NCBI GenBank assembly: GCA_964559125.1
Contig: CAZLGW010000011.1
Coordinates: forward strand, 62,001-126,000
Direction of reading: 5' to 3'
Source of the DNA: Ravibacter sp964559125
GTDB lineage: Bacteria > Bacteroidota > Bacteroidia > Cytophagales > Spirosomataceae
Length of the DNA: 64,000 bases
The notes under the pieces are model-generated. The model did not search any database. It saw only the letters and a list, made by a program, of their open reading frames with translations, and had not been told where the DNA came from. The translations under genes and the position numbers were made by a program. This document shows positions 25,185 to 35,300 of this stretch, in pieces (within the stretch, counting starts at the first letter, position 1; each line of letters begins with the position of its first letter).

Positions 25185-26708
25185 TTATTGATTATCAAAT
25201 ACCAACCCTTTTTCAAGCGAAGGAAAAGCCAGCCTAACTTTCCCACTATGCCCCTCGTCATCGCGCGTGTTGCTTCCGATCAGGAACAGCCTTTCTGAGA
25301 CGGGCGCTATTCCCAAAGAAGCATCAAAAGCATATCGCCCCGTAAAATCGAAGTCGCTGCCGGCTTTAAGCACTTCCCTGGGATTGCCGTAGCATCCCAG
25401 CCACCAGCTTCCGCCGGCAAAGGCTATTGTCTGGATTCCCATCAGGGTATAGCCGCTTGCGAGAGTATGCCTTTTGAGGAAACGGAAATCCGTATCATAC
25501 TCATACAGATAATTCTCAGGTGTGCCGGGTGGCAGCCCGCCGACCACGATAAACTTTCCATTGCGGTATGCAATCCCGCCGGCTCCGTGTACAAGCTCAG
25601 GAACAGGGTACTTTTTGACCAGCTCCAGCGTTGGGGCATCGAACTCGTACACCCAGGAATCGGCTTTGCCTGCAGGCTCGTTAAACCTGCCAAGGTTGAC
25701 GGCTACATAGATTTTGCCGTTCCGGTAGCAAAGATCACCCTGGTGGGAGGGGGCGGACACCCTGCCGGTTATGTTCCCGGCGGCATCCGTCCTGACGATG
25801 GCGTCAGTCCAGCTCCAGTAAATATTGTTTGTATCGTCCAGGCATATCCCCTGTAAATGTCCCTTATAAGTACCCTCGCAGGTGACGCCTTCCGGATAAT
25901 AGCGCAGGAAGATCAGCGCTGCGGGCTCGTCGGTATAAATCCGGTCAATGCCCGCTGCCAGTAATTTCTTCATTTCGACCGGATCGTTGACAGTCCAGGC
26001 CCCGGCGGCAAACCCTGCATCTTTAATTTTCTGTATTTTCCCGGCGGTGAGGCCTTTTGAATTGACGACCAGCGCCTCGAATCCTTTTTCACGCGCGATC
26101 CTGATATCCTCGTCGAGGTCTGAGTTGGCGGGCCTGTCCCAGAAGACCGGTATACCGGGTTCAAGCTCCTTTACCTGGCTCATATACTGCAGGTTGCCGT
26201 CGTTGAATCCTACAATGTGCTGTGCTTTCATTTTTCTTATTATCCCCATGGCTTCAGGAACACAGTCGACCTTGGGCTGTATGGAGATTTTTGTAGCCTC
26301 CTGTTGAAGAAATAAGGCCAGAACTTCTTCGAGAAGAGGCATTTGCAAGGGCGGACATTCGTTCAGGCTCCTGCCCGTTTGCTTTCTGAAGCCCGTTGCT
26401 ACATCGAGCTTTTTGAGCTCGTCGTAGGTGGAGGCAGCGATTTCAAGATCTTTCTCCGCCACGCGCCCGGTACGCGCATCATGGGTCACGACCAGCTTTC
26501 CGTCTTTTGTCCGGAAAATATCCAGCTCGGCCCAGTCCACTTTCAAGGCTATCGCGTTTCTGAATGCCGGGATCGTATTTTCGGGAAATGAGCCGGAGCT
26601 GCCGCGGTGGGCTGTGATACCAGAATAATAGGCTGATTGCGCCGGGGTTTTCAGCGGCTGGATCAGCAATGCTGCAAAAAGGAAAAGAAAAAACCGGACG
26701 GTATTCAT
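25185..26708 (-). CDS. Glycerophosphodiester phosphodiesterase with C-terminal propeller-like region
   Basis: 507 residues. A signal peptide (about 1-24) is followed by a GDPD TIM-barrel: AHRGSSGSFPENTIPAF, then WAELDIFRTKDGKLVVTHD, which holds the catalytic His pair and metal-binding Glu and Asp, and the late AWTVNDPVEMKKLLAAGID. It should cleave glycerophosphodiesters outside the cytoplasm into glycerol-3-phosphate and an alcohol. After about residue 280 there is an extra domain of about 225 residues with repeated YRNGKIYV, YRNGKFIVVGG and LFLIG units, like a small beta-propeller, and I cannot name it. I chose ATG 26708 over the far upstream start because it begins the signal peptide and lies after a good promoter. 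Confidence 0.88.
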   Translation of the reverse strand: MNTVRFFLFLFAALLIQPLKTPAQSAYYSGITAHRGSSGSFPENTIPAFRNAIALKVDWAELDIFRTKDGKLVVTHDARTGRVAEKDLEIAASTYDELKKLDVATGFRKQTGRSLNECPPLQMPLLEEVLALFLQQEATKISIQPKVDCVPEAMGIIRKMKAQHIVGFNDGNLQYMSQVKELEPGIPVFWDRPANSDLDEDIRIAREKGFEALVVNSKGLTAGKIQKIKDAGFAAGAWTVNDPVEMKKLLAAGIDRIYTDEPAALIFLRYYPEGVTCEGTYKGHLQGICLDDTNNIYWSWTDAIVRTDAAGNITGRVSAPSHQGDLCYRNGKIYVAVNLGRFNEPAGKADSWVYEFDAPTLELVKKYPVPELVHGAGGIAYRNGKFIVVGGLPPGTPENYLYEYDTDFRFLKRHTLASGYTLMGIQTIAFAGGSWWLGCYGNPREVLKAGSDFDFTGRYAFDASLGIAPVSERLFLIGSNTRDDEGHSGKVRLAFPSLEKGLVFDNQ

Positions 26709-26741
26709 ATCAGGCTGGGGGTTCGGGAAAAGAAAACGTAT

Positions 26742-26772
26742 CAAATTTAGACAGTTAGGATTTGGGTTCAAA
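26742..26772 (-). promoter_or_regulatory. Complete Bacteroidota promoter of the GDPD gene
   Basis: On the minus strand TTTG (26769-26772) and TAAATTTG (26742-26749) are separated by exactly 19 bases, which is the ideal -33/-7 arrangement of this phylum. The -7 box ends 33 bases before ATG 26708. This is the clearest promoter in the window. Confidence 0.7.
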
Positions 26773-26830
26773 AGTAATTAAAGAGAATCGTAATCGCAGA
26801 AATGTATCTTAATCGCAGAAAAAAATCATA

Positions 26831-26924
26831 ACCGCGGAGTACGCAATGTACGCGAAGAATGCGCAAAGTATAATTGTCAGACATTTTTATAGACTGCTTT
26901 GCGCAACTTTGTGCCCTCCGCGGT
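26831..26924. repeat. Imperfect inverted repeat, dispersed-type
   Basis: Arms at about 26831-26869 and 26894-26924 share ACCGCGGAG/CTCCGCGGT at the outside and GCGCAAAG/CTTTGCGC further in. I recall similar CCGCGGAG...GCGCAAAG palindromes as dispersed intergenic elements in Bacteroidota. Other copies were not seen in this window. Open frames over it are not genes. Confidence 0.5.
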
Positions 26925-27119
26925 AAAATTAAGACAGCACCTAACAGCAAAGAAGCCAGGGGTACAGATGTAGACGGGGCGGGCGCCGATATTACCCGGT
27001 AAGGTGAGGGTGCATTTCTCCCGTTATTTGTATAATTTTGCGGCTTATTTGACAAGCTGCTGCGGCTTGCTGTTTCTCTAGTGAAATGTCGCCGCAGCCT
27101 GAAACAGCCAACATTGTAT
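26925..27119 (+). promoter_or_regulatory. prfC upstream region with -7 element and leader hairpin
   Basis: TAATTTTG at 27033-27040 matches TAnnTTTG. The leader after it contains a hairpin with arms GCTGCGGC (27059-27066) and GCCGCAGC (27091-27098), about 20 bases before the start codon. It could affect translation of release factor 3. No coding region is visible here. Confidence 0.45.
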
Positions 27120-28715
27120 ATGTCTTTGACCCAGGAAATAAAGAAGCGCCGCACTTTCGCGATTATCAGTCACCCGGATGCTGGTAAAACTACCCTTACT
27201 GAAAAATTGCTGCTTTTCGGGGGGGCTATCCAGACGGCAGGGGCGGTGAAGTCCAATAAGATCAAGAAAACGGCTACTTCCGATTTTATGGAGATAGAAA
27301 AGCAGAGGGGAATTTCGGTTGCTACTTCTGTGATGACTTTCGAGTACAAAGATCTTCTTATTAATATACTGGATACCCCCGGGCACAAGGATTTCGCAGA
27401 GGATACTTACCGTACGCTTACGGCTGTCGACAGCGTCATACTGGTCATCGACTGTGTGAAAGGTGTGGAAGAGCAGACAGAACGGTTAATGGAAGTATGC
27501 CGCATGCGCAATACGCCCGTGATCATCTTCATCAATAAGCTTGACCGGGAAGGACAATACCCCTTCGACCTCCTTGACGAGCTTGAAGAAAAGCTGAGCA
27601 TACGCGTGCGGCCCCTGACCTGGCCCATCAATATGGGGAGCGCCTTCCAGGGAGTTTACAGCCTGTACGAGCAGAAACTCTATTTCTTCAAGATCAATAA
27701 GACCAAAGTAGAAGAGGATGTTGTTGAGATCGGTCTCAGCGACCCGGGGCTTCCTGCTCTTCTGGGAGAAAGGGATACAGCACAGATACGAGAAGACGTA
27801 GAGCTTATTGAAGGAGTTTACGACCCGTTCTCTGAGGAAGCCTACCAGGAGGGACAGCTGGCGCCGGTATTTTTCGGCAGCGCGATCAATAACTTTGGGG
27901 TAAAAGAGCTTCTCGACACTTTCTGCGAGATCTCGCCTACGCCGCAGCCCAGGCCTACAACCGTTAGGGAAGTAGCGCCGGAAGAGTCCAGGTTCAGCGG
28001 GTTTGTGTTTAAAATACATGCCAATCTCGATCCCAGGCACCGCGACCGTATAGCTTTCCTGCGGGTCTGCTCCGGGAAGTTTGAGCGCGGGAAATTCTTT
28101 CATCATGTCAGGCTGGACAAGAACGTCAGGTTTTCGAGTCCTTTCAGCTTTATGGCCTCAACGAAAAATGTGCTGGACGAAGGGTTCCCCGGGGACGTGA
28201 TCGGCCTTTACGATACCGGCACTTTCAAGATAGGCGACACGCTCACGGAAGGGGAGGACTTTATGTTTTCGGGCATCCCGAGCTTCTCCCCGGAAATCTT
28301 CAAGGAGCTGATCAACCTCGACCCTATGAAATCCAAGCAGTTGGAAAAAGGTATCCAGCAGCTTACCGACGAGGGAGTGGCACAGTTGTTCACCCTCGAA
28401 CTGGGAAATCGCAAGATCGTGGGAACAGTGGGAGAGCTGCAGTTTGACGTGATCCAGTACCGATTGGAGCATGAATACGGCGCCAAATGCCGATGGGTGC
28501 ATATGAATATCTCCAAAGCCTGCTGGATTACCTCAACGGATGAAGCGAAGCTCAGCGAGTTCATCCGGCTGAAGGGCAACCAGATCGGCTATGACAAGGA
28601 CTCTAACCCGGTGTTTTTAGCTGAATCGGAATGGATGATCAGGATGAATAAGGAAAACAATCCGGCGATACAGTTTCATTTTACTTCGGAATTCAAGACA
28701 GAGGGGGTGGTTTGA
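27120..28715 (+). CDS. prfC: Peptide chain release factor 3
   Basis: 531 residues, a translational GTPase that recycles release factors 1 and 2 from the ribosome. The G-motifs are SHPDAGKTTLTEKLL (G1), the RGISVATS switch, DTPGHKDF (G3) and NKLDRE (G4). The C-terminal part includes GTVGELQFDVIQYRLEHEYG and a stretch near CRWVHMNIS, as in other RF3. I chose ATG 27120 (MSLTQEIKKR) rather than the longer frame from 27081, because known RF3 proteins begin close to this residue and the leader hairpin covers the longer form. Confidence 0.96.
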   Translation: MSLTQEIKKRRTFAIISHPDAGKTTLTEKLLLFGGAIQTAGAVKSNKIKKTATSDFMEIEKQRGISVATSVMTFEYKDLLINILDTPGHKDFAEDTYRTLTAVDSVILVIDCVKGVEEQTERLMEVCRMRNTPVIIFINKLDREGQYPFDLLDELEEKLSIRVRPLTWPINMGSAFQGVYSLYEQKLYFFKINKTKVEEDVVEIGLSDPGLPALLGERDTAQIREDVELIEGVYDPFSEEAYQEGQLAPVFFGSAINNFGVKELLDTFCEISPTPQPRPTTVREVAPEESRFSGFVFKIHANLDPRHRDRIAFLRVCSGKFERGKFFHHVRLDKNVRFSSPFSFMASTKNVLDEGFPGDVIGLYDTGTFKIGDTLTEGEDFMFSGIPSFSPEIFKELINLDPMKSKQLEKGIQQLTDEGVAQLFTLELGNRKIVGTVGELQFDVIQYRLEHEYGAKCRWVHMNISKACWITSTDEAKLSEFIRLKGNQIGYDKDSNPVFLAESEWMIRMNKENNPAIQFHFTSEFKTEGVV

Positions 28716-29034
28716 TTTTACCACGGACATATAGGTTATCCCGTTACTTTTAGGTATTGCGTTCTACTCCGGGTTTACGAAGTATAAATTAAAGTACTTC
28801 GAGCTATTTCAGGGACGGTTTGCTAGGTGGAATGATATGATCGGCTGTAGTTTTCGGCCATCATTTTCGATTTCTATTTCACCTTTTAAACATCTGATGC
28901 CGTGACAGCAAGGTTATGAGACCGGGCAGTCCTTTGTACCGGGTTTGGGAAACGCGCTATGAAGGCCAGGGGTATACCGAAAACCTGGAAAGAGAGTAGG
29001 GACGTAATATCTTTAATCTTAAAAGGAAGCAACA
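28716..29034. other. Gene-free stretch between prfC and a small exported protein gene
   Basis: 319 bases with no supported gene. A purine-rich AAAAGGAAG just before 29035 could serve as a ribosome site. No clear promoter, repeat or terminator was found. Confidence 0.4.
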
Positions 29035-29310
29035 ATGAAAAAGCTATTTAAATCTCCGTATTTTTTTGTGGGCGCCCTGTTGGCAGCAGGCGGACTTACA
29101 GTCGCTATGAACGGCCATGACGACCATCCACTTGTGTTCGAGGAGTATGATGTTTCTCATGTGGATGGAACGGACTATGTGATAGGTACTCCTCCTTCCT
29201 GCAATACCGGGACCGCTGTAGCCTGTAAAATCAGATCTCCATTTGAGCCGGTTGAGGGGCGTATTCCAATGGGTTCTTCAGTACAGGAAACCAACTGGCG
29301 CGCGGAATAA
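29035..29310 (+). CDS. Small exported cysteine-containing protein (DUF6520-like)
   Basis: 91 residues. An N-terminal hydrophobic segment (about 9-25) is followed by a short mature part with a lone cysteine pair in CNTGTAVACK. Small proteins of this form, with a signal and a CxnC near the end, are frequent in Sphingobacteriales and some are grouped as DUF6520; my match is by layout only. It faces the susC-susD-TlpA operon convergently, separated by a palindrome. A thioredoxin-like protein with a CxxC site is encoded next to it, so the cysteines could be its substrate. That is inference. Confidence 0.6.
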   Translation: MKKLFKSPYFFVGALLAAGGLTVAMNGHDDHPLVFEEYDVSHVDGTDYVIGTPPSCNTGTAVACKIRSPFEPVEGRIPMGSSVQETNWRAE

Positions 29311-29324
29311 CGATCGCTGAAAAA

Positions 29325-29397
29325 GGAATGAACGTTTAGGGCAGGTATTTCTTTGAGATAGGTATTCTTAAAAGGAAGCCTGCCCGGGGTTCATTCT
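29325..29397. terminator. Long inverted repeat between convergent genes
   Basis: GAATGAAC (29326-29333) and GGGCAGG (29339-29345) on the left match CCTGCCC (29378-29384) and GTTCATTC (29389-29396) on the right. The stem lies between the converging small-protein and TlpA genes and reaches into the last codons of the TlpA gene, so it probably ends transcription from both sides. Confidence 0.6.
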
Positions 29398-30908
29398 TCC
29401 ATCAATACTTTTTTTAACCTGGTTACAAGCGAACCGGTCGAGCTGATTTCGTTAGCGAAGCCATTGTTAAAGATACGATGGATTTTGCCGCCCCGGTCTA
29501 CAATCATAAATTTGGGACATCCATGGAAGCCGTAATGTGTAGTCCAGTCGTGGGCTACTCCTTTTCCTTCAGTATAAAGGTTGACTGCGTGTACCGATGT
29601 ATATTTGCCGGAAGAAATACTTTTTTTCCATAGCGTCGGATTCTTGTCAACCGAAATGGAAATAAAGACGATGTCTTTTTCATCTTTAAGTTGTTCTTCC
29701 GCCTCCCTGAGTACATCCCGGTAGTACGACACACAAGCTCCGCATCCCGTAAACCAGAGGTCTATAAATGTCACTTTTCCTTTAAAGCTGGACAAGCTGA
29801 CAAGCTTTCCGTCCGGATCCGGAAGAGAGAAGTCAGCAACCGGCATTCCCGGTAGCGTACGCACGATTTCGTTCAGCGCCCGCAGGCATTCGGGGTCGGT
29901 TATCAGCTCCTTAGCCCGCAGGTAGTTGCCATACAGATCCTCGTCGGGTATATCTTTTATAAAAAGCAGCAATAGCAGTGTATCCCTGAGGGGGGCTTCA
30001 TATCTTTCAACAATTACAGAAAGCAGGTCGAAGGGTCTTGAGGCGGCTTTTTCCGAATACGCTTCGAAAAGCAGCCTTTCCAGCAAATAATTGAGGTAGT
30101 TTTCCGAGCGGCAGGCAACAGAGGCCGGGATCCCGGAGGTGATCAAATCGATACCAAGAGCAGCTTTTCCTTCTTTTATCCCTTCTCTGAGAAGTGAATC
30201 ACAAAGCGAAATATGCTGTTGCGGCCTCCTGATGCGTTGGAATATCTCTCTTTGCTTTGCGATCAACTCGGCTTTGAGCATCTGGTACTGGAAATTACTG
30301 AGCGCTGCTTTCCCGCTTTCCAGTACTTCCAATGATGCGCTGATCTTGGGCAAGATCAGGTTCCTGCAATCGGTAGTGTCGGCAGGTAGCGGCCGTTTGG
30401 GGGGACTCAGCATTTTCTCCCAGATCGTATACTTTTCTGAGCCTGATCCTTTGAACTCATATTGATAGTCGATCAGGTAATTACCCGACAGGCCGGCGCT
30501 GCTGTGCCTTTTTGTGACAGATAGCGAGATGCTGTCGCCGGCTTCCCACCAGAAAGTAGGGGTTATTGTCAGAAAACGAAGATTGTTTTTCTCCCAGGCG
30601 CTGCCTGCAGGCGGGTTGGATTGTATGGCAAAATGGCCTCCGGAAACCGGTTCCCGGGTAGCGAAGCGAAAAGTGTGGGGTCCTGTTTTCTCAAAATACC
30701 GGATATCTTTTTCAGAATAGGGAGTCTGAAAAGCGCTGTTGGTAAAAAGGATGGAAAGGGTATCGATAGGAAGCCGCTCGTCGACCCGGACTGTAATAGA
30801 AAGGGGAAAAGTCTTTTCATTTGCTCCGGCCGGCACGCGACTGGAGCAAATGAAAAGGTATGCCAACACAGCTATGAGCCTGATTTTACCTTTCATTCTG
30901 TACGACAT
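29391..30908 (-). CDS. TlpA-like thioredoxin-family protein, exported
   Basis: 505 residues with a signal peptide (about 5-28). The N-terminal 340 residues are an uncharacterised region common to large Bacteroidota TlpA proteins. The C-terminal domain (about 365-505) is thioredoxin-like with the active site FTGCGAC (Cys-Gly-Ala-Cys), IVFISISVD and the cis-Pro segment GCPKFMIVD. It probably reduces or isomerises disulfides in the periplasm. Its start overlaps the susD stop by 23 bases, so it is the last gene of the susC-susD-TlpA operon. ATG 30896 is an alternative start. Confidence 0.88.
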   Translation of the reverse strand: MSYRMKGKIRLIAVLAYLFICSSRVPAGANEKTFPLSITVRVDERLPIDTLSILFTNSAFQTPYSEKDIRYFEKTGPHTFRFATREPVSGGHFAIQSNPPAGSAWEKNNLRFLTITPTFWWEAGDSISLSVTKRHSSAGLSGNYLIDYQYEFKGSGSEKYTIWEKMLSPPKRPLPADTTDCRNLILPKISASLEVLESGKAALSNFQYQMLKAELIAKQREIFQRIRRPQQHISLCDSLLREGIKEGKAALGIDLITSGIPASVACRSENYLNYLLERLLFEAYSEKAASRPFDLLSVIVERYEAPLRDTLLLLLFIKDIPDEDLYGNYLRAKELITDPECLRALNEIVRTLPGMPVADFSLPDPDGKLVSLSSFKGKVTFIDLWFTGCGACVSYYRDVLREAEEQLKDEKDIVFISISVDKNPTLWKKSISSGKYTSVHAVNLYTEGKGVAHDWTTHYGFHGCPKFMIVDRGGKIHRIFNNGFANEISSTGSLVTRLKKVLMEE

Positions 30909-32301
30909 TGCTTAGCTGGATTTCAAGATCTGGGAAAGGAAAAACATAGCGCTTATCGTTGGGAGGCAGCGTATAGAGCGTATTTCCCGATTGGCGTGTG
31001 AGCGTTTTGGCAAATTTGGGATCCCGGTTCAGGCGGCGCAGATCCTCCCACCTGGTCTGACCTGTAAATGCAAGTTCTTTGCGTCTTTCAGAGAGTACGG
31101 TTTCCAGCACAACCTGGTTGTCCAGCGTATCCAGGGGAACAAAGGTCCCTGATTTGTAACGTTTTTCGAGAAGCAGGTTAAGGTCTTCTTTCGCACCGGA
31201 ATAGTCTCCTTGCCTCGCCCTGCACTCTGCCCTGATCAGATATAGTTCGTTTACCGCCAGTCCGGCAAATGCGGTATTGTTTCCGGTATATCTACCGACA
31301 GGTTCGTGAAAACCGTTTGCATGTTTCCTGAAAAACACCGTTTTCCTGAGGTCGTCTTCATGATAGGAATCATAGAGTTCAGGCGCTGCAAAGGAGGCTC
31401 CTACCGCAGGATTGGTACTTGTTAAAGAGGTACACTCAGCATAAAAAATAAATTCGGGGTTTCCATTCTGAACACTGAAGGGAGGGAAGCGGTAGGTGCT
31501 CGAAGGACTGATGAAGTCAGAATTAAAGTCCAGTAATGTATTTTTTGCTTTGAGCGTAAGCTCTGCATATTCCAGAGTTTGCGGGTAGTTACCCATAGCC
31601 AGGTATACCTTGGCCAGCTGGGCGTGGGCTGCAGCCTGAGAAGGTCTTGAGGTAAACAGGGCGTTGACCGGCAGCAATGCGGCTGCTTCCTGCAGGTCCG
31701 ACAATATCCTGTCATAAGTTTGCTGCACACTTGACCGGGGAAAGACCTGGTTCGGATCGGACGTCGCGCGGAGCTGTAACCCGGCGTCTGTAGCGGCAGT
31801 AGCAGGGTCATAGGTTTTGCAGAATAATTGAGCCAGGGAGTAGGTAGCAAAGGCTCGGAGAAACAATGCCTGGCCTTTGATGTTGTTATATTCCCTTTGA
31901 TTGGCGGTCAGGCCAGGCGCATCGTCCAGACGCTCCAGGACAATATTGGCATACGTGATTTTAATATTTGGGTTAGAAAAATCTGATGACGCTGCACCCT
32001 CAAACAGATCGGCTTTCCATAAATAACAATTTCTTTCACTCAATGATATTGAATTAAGGCGGTCGTCCGGAATATGGAGATTGTCGGCGCTGACCTGTCC
32101 CAGAACGGAATGAGCGTCGCTGACAATATTGTTGTTGTCGAGCAGCGCCTGCAGGTCGGCTGCAGTTTTAGGGATAACATCTGCTTTTCTCCGTTTTACG
32201 TCGAGCCATTCGTCTATTTCTCCGCAGGACAGCAATAAAAGTGAGCCGGCTAGCAGCATCACTACTTCCAGAGCTTTTTTGATATTTTTCTCGGTTTTCA
32301 T
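30886..32301 (-). CDS. SusD/RagB-family nutrient-binding lipoprotein
   Basis: 471 residues, an outer-membrane surface lipoprotein that caps the SusC channel. The lipobox is LLSCGEID. Typical TPR-like segments and the late RRKELAFTGQTRWEDLRRLN motif are clear. Ligand type cannot be deduced: pairs followed by a TlpA gene often handle peptides or other non-glycan ligands, but this is a loose rule. The gap to the susC gene is 13 bases and the end overlaps the TlpA gene. Confidence 0.95.
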   Translation of the reverse strand: MKTEKNIKKALEVVMLLAGSLLLLSCGEIDEWLDVKRRKADVIPKTAADLQALLDNNNIVSDAHSVLGQVSADNLHIPDDRLNSISLSERNCYLWKADLFEGAASSDFSNPNIKITYANIVLERLDDAPGLTANQREYNNIKGQALFLRAFATYSLAQLFCKTYDPATAATDAGLQLRATSDPNQVFPRSSVQQTYDRILSDLQEAAALLPVNALFTSRPSQAAAHAQLAKVYLAMGNYPQTLEYAELTLKAKNTLLDFNSDFISPSSTYRFPPFSVQNGNPEFIFYAECTSLTSTNPAVGASFAAPELYDSYHEDDLRKTVFFRKHANGFHEPVGRYTGNNTAFAGLAVNELYLIRAECRARQGDYSGAKEDLNLLLEKRYKSGTFVPLDTLDNQVVLETVLSERRKELAFTGQTRWEDLRRLNRDPKFAKTLTRQSGNTLYTLPPNDKRYVFPFPDLEIQLSNVVQNER

Positions 32302-32314
32302 AGCAGAAAGATGT

Positions 32315-35300
32315 TTAGAAATTGAGTTTTAGCCCGAAAGCGGCGGAGACAGGCCGGGGCAGGTTGTGGCTTGTCGACTCGAAGGAAAGGTTGGTGTCGG
32401 GGTCGATACCGAGCCGGTTTGCCTTCCAGATAACACCCGGATTGGAGATATAGGCATAAATGCGGACGGAGCGTAACCCGGCTGCGGTTATGGCGGGGGA
32501 GGAGAGATCATAGCTCAGGCGGATGTCTTGCAGCCGTATATGGTCTCCTTTTTCGACCAATATTTCTGAAAAACGGTAAAAGGTACTCCTGTTGCTATTG
32601 GCGGGATATACAAAAGAAGGCACATCGGTAACGGTTTCGTCGCCGGGTTTACGCCAGCGTTGCACATAGTCCCGGTGACTGGAGCCCGATAATATATCCT
32701 GATAGTTTGGTGATGACGCCTGCCTCCTGAAGTAGTAACCCAGTTTGTAGGTCAGGTTGACAGAGATCGAAAAATTACGATAGGACAGGTCGTTGCGGAA
32801 AGCACCGAACAGCGTAGGAACGGAAGAACCATGAAAGATCAGGCTGTCGGGGTTGAAATTGTTGATGATGCCGGTATAGTTCTTACTAGCCTCTCCGTTG
32901 AGGTACCCCTGGGGGTCGCCTGTAGCAGGATCGAGTCCGGCCCACCGATAGGAGAACACACTGTACAGCGGGCTTCCGACGAGCCCGGCCCTCCCTGTTC
33001 CGGACCTGAAACTGCCGGAAGTTTGCTGAACGCTGAATTTTGTGATTTTGTCTTTTACCGTGCTCAGTAAAAGCGTTGGAGACCAGGTAAATCCTTTTTT
33101 AACAACCCTCGCTGAAAGACTGAGGTCGATACCGTGTGTCCGTGTCGCGGCGCCATTGGTATAAAACTGGTAGAACCCCGCGGAAGGGGCAAGCGGCTGG
33201 ACTTCTATCAGGTCGTCGCCCGATTTGACATAATAATCGACGCTTCCGCTCAGCACGCTATTCTTAAGGGAAAAATCGATCCCGGTATTGAAGGTGCCTA
33301 CTTGTTCCCATTTGAGATCCGGGTTGGGGGCGGTCAGGTTATGGATATATTGCGCACCGGTACGATTGTTGGTCAGGTATATGCCGGTAGTTTGGACAGA
33401 ACCCTGGTATACATTTCCGCTGTACCCGAATGTCGATCTGAGTTTCAGGTAGGGCAGCCACCCGAATTTGTAGAAACTTTCCCTGCTCAGATCCCATGAG
33501 AGCCCTGTCGACCACAAAGGGGTAAACCGGTTGTTGGTATTGCCGCCGAATATGTTAGCTCCATCACGTCTCGCGCTGGCCGAAAGCGTATACTTGTCCC
33601 GGAAAGTGTAGGCGCTGTTTGCATAGTAGGAGATAAACCGGTTATTGAACCCTATGATATCTCCTTGCGGAGCGCTTATAATGCCGATAGATCCGGGGTT
33701 GACCGGCAGTATAGTGGAGAAATTAAGGGTATTTACGGCTACACCCAGGTTATTGTCGTAGCCGTATGAAGTACGAAAATAAGTTTCTGTGAGCAGTTGC
33801 CGTGCTTCTGCACCGGCCAGGGCAGTTACTTTGTGCAGGCCTCCGAACGATTTGTCGAAGTTTGCCTGTATCCTGAGGTTTTCGGAATTTGCGGTAGAAT
33901 TATTCCGCATCAGGATTCCCCCTTTGGGTAGCGGATAGGTAAAGGTGCCGTCTTCTTTGCGTACGGAAAAACGGTTGATCAGGTTTCTTGTATAATAGGT
34001 ACGATCACTTCTGTAGTCCCAATCATCTATGATCTGTTTTTCGTTCTGATAAAGTACTTCTACATTCAGAAACGGCCTGAAATTATACCTGAGGCCTGCC
34101 CGCAGCAGGAGGCTGTGGGTCTTTGAATATTTGTCGGCCAGGGAGGTTTCCTCCAGCGGGCGGAAACGCCAGTCCAGGAACCCCAGCGATTCCGTTTCAG
34201 CGAGGTAGTCGTCGCGATATCCCCTGACTGTGCTCAAAGGCGCGCTGTTTTCATCGGCTAAGGCGGCATAGGGAAAGATGTTCGCATACTTGCCGCCTAC
34301 GGCCAGATACCCAAAGGAGTTCTGATGGTTGCTGTTAGTGGTTTTACTGTTGCTATAGTTGATGCCGGTGGTGAGCTCGAGCTTTTTAAAAAGCGTATAG
34401 GACATATTGGAGTTGAGGGTAAACCTGTTGTAGCCATTGCCCACCACGTTGCTGAGATTCCGGTCGAAACCGGCCGAGACCGAATAGGTGGTTTGACTGC
34501 TGCCGCCCTTCAGTCCGACGGAATACTGCTGGTTAAGAGCATTCCGGTATACATGGCGGAGGTAGTCGGCGCGGATGTCGGCCGATGATAGTTTGGCAAT
34601 AGCGGCGTCATAAGCTGCTTGAGAAATAGCGCCGGATCTTTTCCGGACCAGTAGTTCGACGACAGGAGATACCGGGGGCCGGCTGGTCATGTTTGAAAGA
34701 TCGGCATTGAAATACCCCGCATTGAATAATGTCTCTTCCACTTCTATATAGTGTTCTGCCGTCAGATAATTTCTGTCGCGGTAGACATCGGGTTTCCGGG
34801 TGATCGTTATATTGCTGTTGATCTCCACGCTGGCAGGCTTGTCCTTTCTGCCTTTTTTGGTGGTGATTACGATGACCCCGTTGCCAGCTCTCGCGCCCCA
34901 GATAGAGGCTGCTGCGGCATCTCTCAGGATGGTGACAGACTCCACGTCGTTGGGATTGATGTTGTCGAGCGAGCCCTCAAAAGGGAAATTATCGATGACG
35001 ATAAGAGGATCCCGGCTGACCTGCGTCGGTAGCGCCAGGGTACTCTCGCCGCGTATCCTGATATTGAGATTCCTTTCGGCGAGCGCCGAATTGCTTGAAG
35101 AGGAACCGATCAGGAATACCCCGCTTGCTACTCCCTCCAGCCTGTCGAGAATATTAGTAGACACACCCCGGTTAAGGAGCTCGCTATCGAGGTTTACGAA
35201 TGAGCCGGTTGCCCTTTCTTTTGGAATAACCTGGTAGCCGGTTACTGCTACTTCCCGAAGCTGCACCATATCCGGAGCGAGCGTTATTCGGAGCGGTTGC

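Noticed and set aside
26768..27154. 128-residue minus-strand frame
   Set aside because: It covers an inverted repeat, the prfC promoter and the prfC start, and its composition is unlike a protein.
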